Notes under the pieces: generated by a model
The model's input: only the letters and a program-made list of their open reading frames with translations
Told to the model about the DNA's origin: nothing
Database searches by the model: none
Assembly (NCBI RefSeq): GCF_003966895.1
Contig: NZ_AP018449.1
Coordinates: forward strand, 1,722,501 to 1,786,500
Length of the DNA stretch: 64,000 nt
From: Methylomusa anaerophila
GTDB taxonomy: Bacteria; Bacillota; Negativicutes; Sporomusales; Sporomusaceae
Reading direction: 5' to 3'
Program-made: the position numbers and the translations under genes
Shown: in pieces, positions 49,413-58,795 of the stretch
Layout of the letters: each line of letters begins with the position of its first letter
Position numbering within the stretch: position 1 is the first letter of the stretch

Positions 49413-51119
49413 ATGATGACAGATATTGTATTGTTTGGATTGTTCATCGCCGTGGTATTGCTCCTGGCCTGGCCGTTGGGCAAGTACATGGCCAAAGTGT
49501 TTACGATGGAAAAGACATTCCTTGATCCCGTGTTTCAGCCGTTGGAGCGGCTGCTCTATCGACTGGCGGGGATCAATCCGGAACAGGAAATGAATTGGCG
49601 GCAGTATGCCGGAGCGCTTCTGATATTTAACCTGTTGGGCGCGATTTTAGTTTTCCTGATTGAAGTCCTGCAGGGATCGCTATTTTGGAATCCCGCTGAC
49701 CTTAGCGGCGTAACGCCCTGGCACTTGGCCTTCAATACGGCGGTCAGCTTTATGACCAATACCAACTGGCAGTCCTACGGCGGCGAATCAACCATGAGCT
49801 ATTTCACCCAAATGACGGCCCTGACCGTGCAGAATTTCGTTTCGGCAGCCGTGGGTGTGGCAGTGGCGATGGCCTTAATCCGGGGCCTGACAAGAAAGAC
49901 GGTTTCGACCATCGGCAATTTCTGGGTCGATCTGGTGCGCAGCATATTCCGCGTTTTGTTACCTTTATCCATTGTATTTACCTTGATTTTGGTTCAACAA
50001 GGGGCTATACAAAATTTGTCGTCTTATCTGACGCTGCAAACGCTGGATGGGGCGGAACAAACGCTGGCAATGGGACCGGCGGCTTCCCAGGAAGCCATTA
50101 AAATGCTGGGAACCAATGGCGGCGGCTTCTTTAACGCCAATTCCGCCCATCCCTTTGAGAACCCCACGCCGTTAACCAACTTTTTGCAAATGGTAAGTAT
50201 TTTTCTCATTCCCGCCGCACTGGTGCTAACGTTCGGCCGGATGGCCCATGGCCGGCGGCAGGGATATGCCGTGTTGGCGACCATGGTGTTGTTGTTTTGC
50301 CTGATGTTGGCCGGTACCTATTTCAGTGAACTGTATGGCAACCCAAACCTGGCCGGTTTGGGCGTGGATGCTCCCACGGCGATGGAAGGCAAGGAAGTCC
50401 GGTTTGGTATTGGCGGTTCAACCTTGTTTGCCACCGTGACGACGGCGGCTTCCTGCGGTGCGGTTAATGCCATGCATGACAGTTTCACACCGCTGGGCGG
50501 ATTCTTCCCCTTGTTGCAGATAAAACTGGGAGAAGTCATTTTCGGCGGTGTTGGCGCCGGGTTTTACGGCATCATGCTGTTTATCATCCTGAGCATGTTT
50601 ATCGTTGGCTTGATGGTGGGTAGAACACCGGAATATCTGGGGAAAAAAATTGAAGCCCGGGAGATCAAAATGGCTACGCTCGCGGTGCTGCTTCCTTCGG
50701 TTACGATGCTGACCAGCAGTGCCATTGCCGCAGTCACAGAAGCAGGGACATCTTCTATTCTCAATCCCGGACCGCATGGCCTGAGTGAGATCATGTATGC
50801 GTTTGCTTCTGCCGTAGGCAATAACGGCAGCGCGTTTGGCGGCTTGAGTGCGAATACCTTCTTTTATAATTTAATGCTGGCAATGGGGATGTTGATTGGC
50901 CGTTTTGCTGTCATTCTGCCTGTTCTGGCTATTGCCGGCGGTATGGCGGAAAAGAAGATTTCCCCTCCCGGACCCGGCACTTTCCCCACAACCGGCTGGC
51001 TGTTTGTGGTGCTCTTGTCTGCCATCATCCTCATCGTCGGTGCGTTAACCTGTTTGCCGATACTGACTTTAGGGCCTATTGTTGAGTACCTGCTGATGCT
51101 GCAGGGGACTACGTTTTAA
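49413..51119 (+). CDS. kdpA: Potassium-transporting ATPase channel subunit KdpA
   Basis: A 568-residue membrane protein of the K+-channel-like superfamily. Selectivity-type loops such as 'TNTNWQSYGGESTMSYF', 'GTNGGGFFNANSAHPFENP', 'TTAASCGAVNAMHDSFTP' and 'NNGSAFGGL' are intact. Ten hydrophobic segments are expected. ATG 49413 (or 49416) has 'ggaggaatt' upstream. It binds and conducts K+ in the KdpFABC pump. Confidence 0.96.
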   Translation: MMTDIVLFGLFIAVVLLLAWPLGKYMAKVFTMEKTFLDPVFQPLERLLYRLAGINPEQEMNWRQYAGALLIFNLLGAILVFLIEVLQGSLFWNPADLSGVTPWHLAFNTAVSFMTNTNWQSYGGESTMSYFTQMTALTVQNFVSAAVGVAVAMALIRGLTRKTVSTIGNFWVDLVRSIFRVLLPLSIVFTLILVQQGAIQNLSSYLTLQTLDGAEQTLAMGPAASQEAIKMLGTNGGGFFNANSAHPFENPTPLTNFLQMVSIFLIPAALVLTFGRMAHGRRQGYAVLATMVLLFCLMLAGTYFSELYGNPNLAGLGVDAPTAMEGKEVRFGIGGSTLFATVTTAASCGAVNAMHDSFTPLGGFFPLLQIKLGEVIFGGVGAGFYGIMLFIILSMFIVGLMVGRTPEYLGKKIEAREIKMATLAVLLPSVTMLTSSAIAAVTEAGTSSILNPGPHGLSEIMYAFASAVGNNGSAFGGLSANTFFYNLMLAMGMLIGRFAVILPVLAIAGGMAEKKISPPGPGTFPTTGWLFVVLLSAIILIVGALTCLPILTLGPIVEYLLMLQGTTF

Positions 51120-51134
51120 AAGGAGCGAATGGGA

Positions 51135-53165
51135 ATGAATACTCGCAGCAGTTTTAATAAAGAGATCCTGGGAACCGCCGTGCGCGACGCTTTCCGGAAA
51201 TTAGACCCGCGCACGCAATTGCGCAATCCGGTCATGCTGATCGTATATATCGGGGCGATTATCACAACCTGGTTTACTGTACGCGATTTTGTGCTGGGAG
51301 GCGGTCAGTCGACCTTCTTTACCCTGCAGATCACGCTATGGCTATGGTTTACCGTCTTGTTCGCCAATTTCGCCGAAGCGGTCGCTGAAGGACGGGGTAA
51401 GGCGCAGGCCAATGCCTTGCGCAGTACCCGCAGCCAGACCAAAGCCAAGAAAGTCACCGGCAGCGGGACGACCCTGGTGGATGCTGTCGAACTGCGCAAG
51501 GGTGATGTGGTGCTGGTGGAAGCCGGGGATTTTATTCCCGGCGACGGCGAAATTCTCGAAGGCATGGCATCGGTTGACGAAAGCGCCGTGACGGGAGAAT
51601 CGGCGCCGGTCATCCGCGAAGCGGGCGGCGATAAATCTTCGGTCACCGGCGGCACCCGGGTATTGTCCGACTGGATTAAAATCCAGATTACGGCCAATCC
51701 CGGCGAAACTTTTCTCGACCGGATGATTTCCCTGGTAGAAGGGGCAAAACGGCAAAAAACGCCTAATGAAATTGCCCTGACCATTCTGCTGATTGGCTTA
51801 ACCATTATCTTTTTGTTCGCCGTGACCACACTGGCCCCCTTGGGGATTTATTCGGGGATTAACATATCGGTCGCGGTTTTGATCGCCCTGCTGGTCTGTC
51901 TGATCCCCACGACTATTGGCGGACTGCTTTCCGCCATCGGCATTGCCGGTATGGACCGGCTGCTTAAGCGGAACGTGCTGGCCATGTCCGGCCGGGCGGT
52001 GGAGGCTGCCGGTGATGTGGATGCGCTGCTTCTGGATAAAACCGGCACCATTACACTGGGCAACCGGATGGCCACCGAGTTTATCCCGGCTCCCGGCATT
52101 AGTCCGGAGCAACTGGCCGATGCGGCACAGCTTGCCTCGCTGGCCGATGAGACACCGGAGGGGCGGAGCATCGTTGTATTGGCCAAGGAAAAATACAACC
52201 TGCGGGAACGAAATTTAACCGCCATGGAAGCCGAGTTTGTCCCGTTTACGGCTCAGACCCGCATGAGCGGCGTAAATGTAAAAGGCCAGGAGATTCGTAA
52301 AGGTGCGGTGGATGCCATTAAAAAATATACCCAAGGGCGGGGCGGGTCCTTCCCTGATGCCGTTGACAAAGCTTGTGAGACGATTGCCAAGAGCGGCGGA
52401 ACGCCCCTTGTCGTGGCAGAGGGAGCGCGCGTGCTTGGCGCCATTCATCTGAAAGATATCGTGAAAGGCGGCATTAAGGAACGGTTCCGGGATCTTAGGC
52501 AGATGGGCATCAAAACCATCATGATTACCGGTGATAATCCTTTGACTGCCGCCGCCATTGCTGCCGAGGCCGGCGTGGACGATTTTCTGGCCGAAGCAAC
52601 GCCTGAAGATAAATTGCGGTTGATTCGCCAGTATCAAGAAAAGGGCATGCTGGTTGCCATGACCGGCGACGGCACCAATGACGCGCCGGCACTGGCCCAG
52701 GCCGATGTGGGCGTGGCCATGAACAGCGGCACGCAGGCTGCCAAGGAGGCCGGCAATATGGTCGACCTGGACAGCAATCCCACCAAGCTGATTGAAGTGG
52801 TGGAAATCGGCAAGCAGCTTCTAATTACCCGCGGCTCCCTAACCACCTTCAGCGTGGCCAATGACGTCGCCAAATATTTTGCCATCATTCCCGCCATGTT
52901 TGCCGGTGCTTTTCCGGTGCTGAACGTCTTCAATGTCATGGCTCTGGCCACTCCGGAGAGTGCGATTTTAAGCGCAGTGATTTTTAACGCCCTGATTATC
53001 ATCGCCTTGATACCGCTGGCCTTGCGCGGGGTACAGTACCGGCCGGTAGGAGCCGAGGTACTGCTCAGACGTAACATCTTGATTTATGGGGTGGGAGGAA
53101 TTGTGGCCCCGTTTGTTGGCATCAAACTGATTGATTGGATCATTGTAGCGCTTGGCTTGGTCTAG
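51135..53165 (+). CDS. kdpB: Potassium-transporting ATPase ATP-binding subunit KdpB
   Basis: A 676-residue P-type ATPase with '[13 protein letters not shown]' (actuator domain), the phosphorylated Asp in '[13 protein letters not shown]', '[14 protein letters not shown]' and '[20 protein letters not shown]'. The 'P' of the membrane motif is in 'LIPTTIGGL'. ATG 51135 is preferred over 51129, which is only 3 nt from 'ggag'. It energises K+ uptake through KdpA. Confidence 0.96.
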   Translation: MNTRSSFNKEILGTAVRDAFRKLDPRTQLRNPVMLIVYIGAIITTWFTVRDFVLGGGQSTFFTLQITLWLWFTVLFANFAEAVAEGRGKAQANALRSTRSQTKAKKVTGSGTTLVDAVELRKGDVVLVEAGDFIPGDGEILEGMASVDESAVTGESAPVIREAGGDKSSVTGGTRVLSDWIKIQITANPGETFLDRMISLVEGAKRQKTPNEIALTILLIGLTIIFLFAVTTLAPLGIYSGINISVAVLIALLVCLIPTTIGGLLSAIGIAGMDRLLKRNVLAMSGRAVEAAGDVDALLLDKTGTITLGNRMATEFIPAPGISPEQLADAAQLASLADETPEGRSIVVLAKEKYNLRERNLTAMEAEFVPFTAQTRMSGVNVKGQEIRKGAVDAIKKYTQGRGGSFPDAVDKACETIAKSGGTPLVVAEGARVLGAIHLKDIVKGGIKERFRDLRQMGIKTIMITGDNPLTAAAIAAEAGVDDFLAEATPEDKLRLIRQYQEKGMLVAMTGDGTNDAPALAQADVGVAMNSGTQAAKEAGNMVDLDSNPTKLIEVVEIGKQLLITRGSLTTFSVANDVAKYFAIIPAMFAGAFPVLNVFNVMALATPESAILSAVIFNALIIIALIPLALRGVQYRPVGAEVLLRRNILIYGVGGIVAPFVGIKLIDWIIVALGLV

Positions 53166-53223
53166 TGATGGCAGCAGTGAGAGATGAATGTCACAGAATA
53201 GAACGAAAGGGTGTTGAAAAAGT

Positions 53224-53799
53224 ATGTTCCGACAATTTGTAAGTGCGGCAGTAATGCTTGTTGTGCTGACCGTTATAACCGGTTTTATTTATCCGTTGGC
53301 GATGACCGGCGTGGCGCAGGCAGTATTTCCCGATCAAGCTAACGGATCGGTCATTATCCGGGACGGAGTGCCGGTAGGTTCCCGATTGATTGGCCAAAAT
53401 TTTACCAGTCCCGGCTATTTCCATAGCCGGCCGTCGGCGGCTGGCAAGGATGGTTATGATGGGGCTAGCTCCTCCGGTTCTAACCTGGGGCCAACCAATC
53501 AGAAGCTGGTGGACACGGTGAAAGACAATGTGGAAAAAGTACGGGAAGAAAATGGGCTGCCTGAAGGGGCTGGGGTGCCTTCCGACTTAGTGCTGGCATC
53601 AGGCAGCGGTCTTGATCCCCACATTACGCCTGATGCCGCTTATGCCCAGGTTGAACGGGTTGCCGGGGAGCGCGGGCTAACGGTTGATTCGATGCGGCAA
53701 CTGGTGGAACGGCATGTGGAAGGAAGGCAATGGGGCATTTTTGGCGAGCCCCGCGTCAACGTGCTGGAACTGAATCTGGCACTTGATGCGTTGAAGTGA
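53224..53799 (+). CDS. kdpC: Potassium-transporting ATPase subunit KdpC
   Basis: A 191-residue subunit with one N-terminal membrane helix ('[20 protein letters not shown]') and the periplasmic-side KdpC domain ('[20 protein letters not shown]', '[18 protein letters not shown]', 'VLELNLALD'). 58 bp separate it from kdpB. The TGA stop lies in copy c of the stop-codon repeat. Confidence 0.95.
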   Translation: MFRQFVSAAVMLVVLTVITGFIYPLAMTGVAQAVFPDQANGSVIIRDGVPVGSRLIGQNFTSPGYFHSRPSAAGKDGYDGASSSGSNLGPTNQKLVDTVKDNVEKVREENGLPEGAGVPSDLVLASGSGLDPHITPDAAYAQVERVAGERGLTVDSMRQLVERHVEGRQWGIFGEPRVNVLELNLALDALK

Positions 53800-53859
53800 A
53801 CTCGTCCAGCTAAGGCTGAACATCAGGACTTCGGTGGGGGACTCTAACCCCCACCGAAG
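53794..53859 (+). repeat. Stop-codon repeat, copy c, with kdp terminator hairpin
   Basis: 'gaagtgaactcgtccagc' includes the kdpC stop TGA. It is followed by a hairpin of 12-bp arms 'cttcggtggggg' (53829-53840) and 'cccccaccgaag' (53848-53859) with loop 'actctaa', which should end the kdp transcript. Confidence 0.65.
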
Positions 53860-53920
53860 CAGCAAAGTGGAACTCCCACTTGCAGAAGTGGAAGTCTTGG
53901 AATTAGATAAATGTCATTGG

Positions 53921-53985
53921 CTGGAGGACAACACTGAGCCCGTGGGCAAGGTGTTATCCTCCAGTACCAGTGTGGGTGCACTGGA
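53921..53985 (+). promoter_or_regulatory. Two adjacent hairpins before the orphan regulator
   Basis: 'ctggaggacaacac' pairs with 'gtgttatcctccag' (53921-53964, one G-T-type mismatch), directly followed by 'ccagtgtgggtgcactgg' (53968-53985). They form a structured leader ending 31 nt before ATG 54017. No T tract. An attenuation or protein-binding role is possible. Confidence 0.5.
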
Positions 53986-54016
53986 CTGGTAGTACTACGA
54001 TAGAGCAGGTGAAAAC

Positions 54017-54709
54017 ATGGCAAGTAATCGGATACGAATTTTAGCAATTGACGGGGACCTAGCGATGATTCGTTTGTTGCGAAAATCTCTCCGTGACAGC
54101 CACTACAAATTTCAAGCTGCCTTCAACGGAAAGGCAGGGATTGCTCAGTTCGAGAAAACGTTACCGGACGTGGTGACAGTTGATCTGGACTTGCCGGATA
54201 TGGAAGGACACGAAGTAATCCGACAAATACGGCAAAGCTCAGACACTCCCATTATTGTAGTTACGGCGCGTAATCAGGAGACGGATAAGATTATGGCGCT
54301 TAATGGCGGGGCCGATGATTATTTGGCAAAACCGTTGAATCCTGATGAATTTTTGCTTAAGGTGCGTTTGGCATTGCGGCATCACATATTTGCAGGGGGT
54401 AAGTCTGTTGTTGTCTGTGGTGATTTAGTTATTGACTTGCTTAAGCAGCGGGTCGTCGTGGATGGTACCAGTTTGTATTTGTCGCCTATGGAGTATAGGA
54501 TACTCGGCATTTTAGCCGGACAACAAGGCCGGGTTCTGAGCTGCCAGTATTTGTTACAGGCAGTCGGCAGACCGTTTACCCTGGCGGGTGAAAAGTACAT
54601 CCGACAGTACATTGCCCAAATACGCTGCAAATTAAATGGTAATGTCCTTGATCGTTATATTAATACCGTGCCGGGATTCGGATATCAATTACGGTTACAG
54701 CCGGGCTAA
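54017..54709 (+). CDS. Degenerate KdpE-like response regulator
   Basis: A 230-residue OmpR-family protein clearly related to the KdpE 5 kb upstream ('VTVDLDLPDMEGHEVIRQIR'; KdpE has 'LGLPDMDGKEVIRQIR'). The receiver retains the acceptor Asp, 'VVTARN' and 'YLAKPL', but the acidic pair is altered ('LAIDGDLAMI' instead of 'LVIDDEPQI'), which should weaken Mg2+ binding. The winged helix is complete ('LSPMEYRILGILAG', 'GFGYQLRL'). No kinase is adjacent. A duplicated KdpE that may act without phosphorylation or modulate kdp. Confidence 0.85.
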   Translation: MASNRIRILAIDGDLAMIRLLRKSLRDSHYKFQAAFNGKAGIAQFEKTLPDVVTVDLDLPDMEGHEVIRQIRQSSDTPIIVVTARNQETDKIMALNGGADDYLAKPLNPDEFLLKVRLALRHHIFAGGKSVVVCGDLVIDLLKQRVVVDGTSLYLSPMEYRILGILAGQQGRVLSCQYLLQAVGRPFTLAGEKYIRQYIAQIRCKLNGNVLDRYINTVPGFGYQLRLQPG

Positions 54710-54753
54710 GAGTGGATAAATCGTAGAATTGATCTAGGGAGAGGCGAAAGTAT

Positions 54754-54852
54754 ATGGCTAGTAATGAGATTCTCTTATTAGCGGTTGGCATGTTTTGTTT
54801 TGGGTTTGTATTCGGATTATGGCTTTTCCCATGGATTTTTCGGCTAAAATGA
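54754..54852 (+). CDS. Tiny single-helix membrane protein
   Basis: A 32-residue ORF ('MASNEILLLAVGMFCFGFVF' then 'GLWLFPWIFRLK') preceded by 'agggagaggcg'. It has one hydrophobic helix with basic residues after it, similar in size and plan to KdpF but different in sequence. It sits 44 bp after the degenerate regulator, so the two may form a unit. Function unknown. Confidence 0.55.
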   Translation: MASNEILLLAVGMFCFGFVFGLWLFPWIFRLK

Positions 54853-55005
54853 ATAAAAAGGGTGTCCACATAAAAGACACAAAACCAAGGATTGGAAAAG
54901 GGTGCTATGATAACATTAACCACGTGTACCAAGCATATAAATCGAAATCGGTGTTAACCAATATCAAAGAAGTTTACAGGTTGAGAATTTGAGGCGATTT
55001 ATAAT

Positions 55006-55497
55006 ATGCAAAGATACAACAGAGCAAATGGCAGAGAATTGATGGATACAGAAAGGAAATTAATGGATACAGGAAGGAAAGAAGAAAATATTATCCTTTT
55101 ATTAACCCCGAAAGCAACGGTTGCATTTCTGTACGATCACTGTTCCCTGAGGCAGGGACTTGAAAAAATGAGGTATCATGGATATACGGCCATACCGGTC
55201 ATTACAAAGGATGGAACTTATATCGGAACGGTCAGTGAAGGAGATTTTTTATGGCATTTGCTGGACAGTGATGTGTACACTATGAAATTACAGGAGGAAT
55301 ATTCCATTTTAGATATACTCCGAAAAGGCTGGAATCTTGCGGTGAAAATTGATACAATCATGAATGAGTTACTTCTTCGTGTTATGGATCAAAATTTCGT
55401 TCCGGTAATTGATGACCGGGGAAAATTTATGGGGATTATAACTCGAAAAGACGTAATAAAGTATTATTATAATTTAATGAAAACAAATAAAACTTGA
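55006..55497 (+). CDS. CBS-domain protein
   Basis: A 163-residue protein with a CBS pair: the first motif around 'LRQGLEKMRYHGYTAIPVIT' and 'GTVSEGDFLWHLL', the second around 'RVMDQNFVPVIDDRGKFMGI'. There is no catalytic domain. CBS pairs bind adenosine nucleotides such as AMP, ATP or c-di-AMP. The N-terminus contains two near-identical 'LMDT(E/G)RK' repeats, and a start at an internal Met is possible. Its position after kdp suggests, but does not show, a link to K+ or c-di-AMP signalling. Confidence 0.8.
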   Translation: MQRYNRANGRELMDTERKLMDTGRKEENIILLLTPKATVAFLYDHCSLRQGLEKMRYHGYTAIPVITKDGTYIGTVSEGDFLWHLLDSDVYTMKLQEEYSILDILRKGWNLAVKIDTIMNELLLRVMDQNFVPVIDDRGKFMGIITRKDVIKYYYNLMKTNKT

Positions 55498-55868
55498 GAC
55501 TAAAATAACGGGCATAAAGTCCAGATCCTAATGGAGGAGGCCAGTGAAATCATTACGAAGTATAGGACGATTTATATGGTAACCCTTAACGGAATAAGTT
55601 TCGCGTACGATTATAACTATAGAATATTGTATTATTCAGTTGACGTAATAAGTGTAAGCAAGGAGGCTGTTGATGGACGATTACGTTGACTAATATCATT
55701 GAGAGACTTGAAAAAAAGGGTCTTGTTGAGCGAGTCCGAGGCGAAAAAGCACCTGAACAAGCCAAGAAGCCAAGTCGGCAAACTAAGAAATGGTGTTATA
55801 TCTGCAAGACGCCACCGCCACCATTTACTCGTTCACAGCTGAACCCAGTATTATAAGTTAAGCCTTAG
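55498..55868. other. Region with gene remnants only
   Basis: About 370 bp without an intact gene. The right half holds a winged-helix remnant (listed separately). The left half shows 'taatggaggaggccagtg', a ribosome-site-like sequence not followed by a long frame. Confidence 0.45.
55677..55856 (+). pseudogene. Remnant of a MarR-like regulator
   Basis: An open stretch encodes 'TLTNIIERLEKKGLVERVRG', the recognition-helix and wing start of MarR proteins, then runs into an unrelated Lys/Pro/Thr-rich tail ending 'RSQLNPVL'. There is no start codon with the N-terminal half of a regulator. Confidence 0.5.
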
Positions 55869-55946
55869 AGTGCCATAGGGGACAGTTCTGTTGCCATGAA
55901 GTATATAACATTAGATTATGTTACAGGAACTGTCCCTTAGACAATA
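55869..55946. repeat. Palindromic GGGGACAGTTCT repeat, copy 4
   Basis: 'gtgccataggggacagttct' to 'caggaactgtcccttagacaa' with the loop 'gaagtatataacattagatt'. Confidence 0.88.
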
Positions 55947-55982
55947 TAAATTTGTATGGTGAGGAGAAAAGGAGTGAATCGC

Positions 55983-56546
55983 ATGGCAGACGTAAAAATC
56001 GCCGTTATTGTAGGGAGTCTCAGAAAGGATTCTTTTAACCGAAAAATTGCCAAAGCCTTGATGTCCTTGGCGCCGGCCGGTCTGGTGCTGGAAGAGGTGG
56101 ATATCGGGCAACTGGCAATGTACAATCAGGATTTCGATGATGAGAGTATTCCACTTGCGGAATGGACAGCTTTTCGCGAAACCATGAAGCAGTATACCGG
56201 TGTGCTTTTTGTAACGCCGGAGTACAACCGTTCTGTTCCGGCCGTTTTAAAGAATGCTCTGGATGTGGGGTCAAGACCTTACGGTCAAAGTATCTGGAAT
56301 GGCAAGCCAGCTGCAATTGTAAGCGTATCGCCCGGCGGGTTAAGCGCCTTTGGCGCAAATCATCATTTGCGGCAGTCACTGGTATTTTTGAATGTTCCTG
56401 CCATGCAGCAGCCTGAAGCCTACATTGGCAATGTCGCAAATCTGTTTGACGCCGCCGGTGAATTTGTGAATGCAGAAACCAAGGAGTTTTTGTATAAGTT
56501 TATGCTGGCATTTGCAGAATGGGTAAATAAAGTTGAACGGCAGTAA
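55983..56546 (+). CDS. NAD(P)H-dependent FMN reductase (chromate/azo reductase type)
   Basis: A 187-residue flavodoxin-fold reductase: 'IAVIVGSLRKDSFNRKIAKA' binds FMN phosphate, and 'FVTPEYNRSVPAVLKNALDV' and 'GKPAAIVSVSPGGLSAFG' complete the flavin site. It matches the ChrR/YieF group that reduces quinones, chromate or azo compounds. ATG 55983 has 'aaaaggagtg' 7-8 nt upstream. Confidence 0.9.
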   Translation: MADVKIAVIVGSLRKDSFNRKIAKALMSLAPAGLVLEEVDIGQLAMYNQDFDDESIPLAEWTAFRETMKQYTGVLFVTPEYNRSVPAVLKNALDVGSRPYGQSIWNGKPAAIVSVSPGGLSAFGANHHLRQSLVFLNVPAMQQPEAYIGNVANLFDAAGEFVNAETKEFLYKFMLAFAEWVNKVERQ

Positions 56547-57336
56547 TTGTAGAAATGTGCGCCTTAGCGGGGCTGTCTTAGTGCGACAGCCCCTACATAT
56601 CAATTAATCATCTGAATTAAAATGAACATGAGCGCCAATGGGACAATTCTCATGACCTGGAGTGAACATTAGATTATGCCATAAGAACTGTCCATATGAC
56701 AGCACCTTTTATTAATGCTAATATCCTCAGCAATGAACGAAGATACTTGGTTCATGGGTTTTTCTATTTAGCTAAGGTCCGTTGTAGTAATAAACAACGG
56801 ACCTATTTTGGTCTTTTCCGGTTTTATAATATTTTTTCTTTAGCCATCGCGCTAAGCGATTTCGTTCTTCTTTGGCACATTTATAGGAAAATACCAGTGA
56901 GTCGAAGAACAGTCACCTGACTCGCTGTTCAGATCATAGTTGGCATTGAGCTTGGAAAAGACGGCCTCGAAATCTCAGTCGAGCATGACCTCATTGTTCT
57001 GCATAAGCATGAACTGGCTGTGTATTCTGCGATAGCACAAAAAATGTAATTACAGCCTTTAAAACAACCATCGCGTAGCTCCGGGCGGGGGTTGTTTTTT
57101 TTTGAGACACACCGTTTTATTTAGCTATAAAAAATACAACATAATATCTATATAAAATATAAAGAAAATATAAAAATTGCATATAAGGATGCTATTCCCT
57201 CACAAGCAAACTTCAAAAGGAATAAGCTGACAATAAACTAGCGATGAAAAATTATGTTACATCATTACATCAATGGCAGCCCGGTTTTGGTAATACAGTA
57301 TGGGACCCTATTGGAACCCAAAGGGAGGGGTTTAGC
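56547..57336. other. 790-bp region of hairpins and one repeat, no intact gene
   Basis: Contents: terminator with arms 'ggggctgtc' / 'gacagcccc' (56569-56593), palindromic repeat 5 (56635-56701), hairpin 'aggtccgttgt' / 'acaacggacct' (56775-56804), and a terminator 'aaaacaacc' / 'gggttgttttttttt' (57062-57102). A related sequence to the 56775 hairpin occurs at 36185. Remaining sequence is AT-rich and shows no supported ORF. Confidence 0.6.
56635..56701. repeat. Palindromic GGGGACAGTTCT repeat, copy 5 (diverged)
   Basis: 'gccaatgggacaattctcat' to 'ataagaactgtccatatgaca', with several substitutions and loop 'ggagtgaacattagatt'. Confidence 0.75.
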
Positions 57337-57660
57337 TTGGTATCGATTTTTAATTTGACCCCCATGGAGATCGTAGCAATCGCCGCCATTGTTGGCATCT
57401 CTTTTGCGCTTCCTTTGTCAACCGATGAAGACGCTGTCTTCGGCAATGTTCTCGATCTTGCCGCCGAGATGGTTTTTATTATCGCCGCCCAACGCATATT
57501 GATAAAAAACACCTTGGCGGCGGCTCCAGCCCCCGCCAAAGATTCCGCCGCGAACCTCCAAAGGCAGATCAACAAGCTGCAATGTCAGGTGGCCAAGAGG
57601 TCGGCCGTCCTGAAACGGTGCACGGCGACTGGTAGCCCGCAGAACGACTTTGCCGAATAA
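57337..57660 (+). CDS. Small two-helix membrane protein, first of tandem pair
   Basis: A 107-residue protein starting 'MVSIFNLTPMEIVAIAAIVG' from TTG 57337, with 'aagggaggggt' 6 nt upstream. It has two hydrophobic segments (about 10-28 and 42-58, 'MVFIIAAQRILI') and a charged tail with a short coiled coil ('LQRQINKLQCQVAKR'). The next gene repeats the same N-terminal plan. I do not recognise the family. Confidence 0.6.
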   Translation: MVSIFNLTPMEIVAIAAIVGISFALPLSTDEDAVFGNVLDLAAEMVFIIAAQRILIKNTLAAAPAPAKDSAANLQRQINKLQCQVAKRSAVLKRCTATGSPQNDFAE

Positions 57661-57692
57661 TCAACAAAAAGCCAATAAGGAGTTGTTTAAAT

Positions 57693-57977
57693 GTGGCTTC
57701 GATTTTTAACCTAACCCCCATGGAAGTCACCGTCACAGCCGTTATTGTCGGTCTTGCCTTCGGCTTGCCGCTGACCGTCGACGAACAGAATGTGTTCGGC
57801 AACGTTCTCCTTGCTGCCGGCTATGTCATTCTCATCATCGCCGCCCAGCGTACGCTGATTACCAATGCTGAAACCGCAGCGCAGGCGGCAGCGTCGACGC
57901 AGAGCATGCAGGCGCAGATCGACGATCTACAGAGGCAGCTTGCGGCAATGCCCGAAGTGCCGGAGGCGGTAAACTAG
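57693..57977 (+). CDS. Small two-helix membrane protein, second of tandem pair
   Basis: A 94-residue paralogue of the preceding gene: 'ASIFNLTPMEVTVTAVIVGL', 'VDEQNVFGNVL' and 'LIIAAQRTLI' align with it, and the tail again forms a coiled coil ('MQAQIDDLQRQLAAM'). GTG 57693 has 'aaggag' upstream. The close tandem copies imply duplication and a hetero-oligomeric membrane complex. Function unknown. Confidence 0.65.
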   Translation: MASIFNLTPMEVTVTAVIVGLAFGLPLTVDEQNVFGNVLLAAGYVILIIAAQRTLITNAETAAQAAASTQSMQAQIDDLQRQLAAMPEVPEAVN

Positions 57978-58014
57978 CCTTGCTATTATAGACAGACGTT
58001 AAGGAGGATTACTT

Positions 58015-58296
58015 ATGCGTTTGGATTTTTTAGATCGCGCCAGTTTCCGCGGTTTCAGCAATACCGATATAGTCCGCTGCTTCGGCTGGATTCTCGGCGT
58101 TATTGTCATTCTCTTACTGGCCATCGAGCCAGAGTCCTGGTACCGAGCCGAGACGAAACCCACCTCGACAACTACCGAAACGACGGCGACGCTGTCAGCG
58201 TCATCGCCGACCGCAGAACGGCCACAACGACCACTACGGCATCAGAATCGAAGCCATCGACCTCTCCGAAAGCCAGACCGCCGGTTAAGCCGTTAA
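58015..58296 (+). CDS. Small membrane protein with low-complexity tail, frame uncertain
   Basis: ATG 58015 after 'aaggaggattac' opens a protein with one membrane helix ('FGWILGVIVILLLAIEP') and a Thr/Ser-rich then Arg-rich tail. The local G+C is high and all three frames are open from about 58140 to 58265. Another frame continues to about 58424 ('KPLTLGDLYPRPHLSVQSF'), so a frameshift is possible. It follows the tandem pair by 37 bp and may belong to the same unit. Confidence 0.5.
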   Translation: MRLDFLDRASFRGFSNTDIVRCFGWILGVIVILLLAIEPESWYRAETKPTSTTTETTATLSASSPTAERPQRPLRHQNRSHRPLRKPDRRLSR

Positions 58297-58795
58297 CCCT
58301 CGGCGATCTGTATCCGCGTCCGCACCTGTCGGTGCAGTCATTCCTCAAGGCCTGTCGCAGTAACCGCGAAAAAACATCGCGGATTTTGCCGGATCATCCT
58401 CGATCTTTTGAAAAAAATGCCTAGCTGGCAAGCGTTTCGCCGGACGGCGCGTGGCGCAGCGAAGAAGGAAGGAATATGGCCGTGGCTTCTTCGTGATAAT
58501 GACTTGATCTTTTCCTTGGGGTGTTTCTTGGGGCGATTATTATTTTATTTTGCTGGTTGAGCCGGACTCCTTTTTCGGCGGTACAAGCTCGGTGGTAGAC
58601 TGGCGCGAAACGATGTTTACGCAGCTATTAAGAAAAAAGGATTTAATTGTTTGGTGGGGGCCGGCGATTTACGAAAGCAATCTGGTAATATGTCAAGCTC
58701 ATAAAAAATAAATATCGTAAGCAATGCGCCAAAAAAGGGTAAATCTAATAAGCTCTTTCCTCAAGAAGGAGAAAAAAGTTAAAAAATGGAAGTCA
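58297..58795. other. G+C-rich to AT-rich region without a supported gene
   Basis: About 500 bp. A possible 47-codon frame starts at 58419 ('MPSWQAFRRTARGAAKKEG') and ends in a hydrophobic stretch, without a ribosome site. Another short frame ends 'LIVWWGPAIYESNLV'. Both look like decayed coding DNA next to the IS110 element. Confidence 0.4.

Noticed and set aside
55498-55860. Intact transcriptional regulator
   Set aside because: Only about 20 residues match a winged helix. The start, N-terminal half and a consistent C-terminus are missing.
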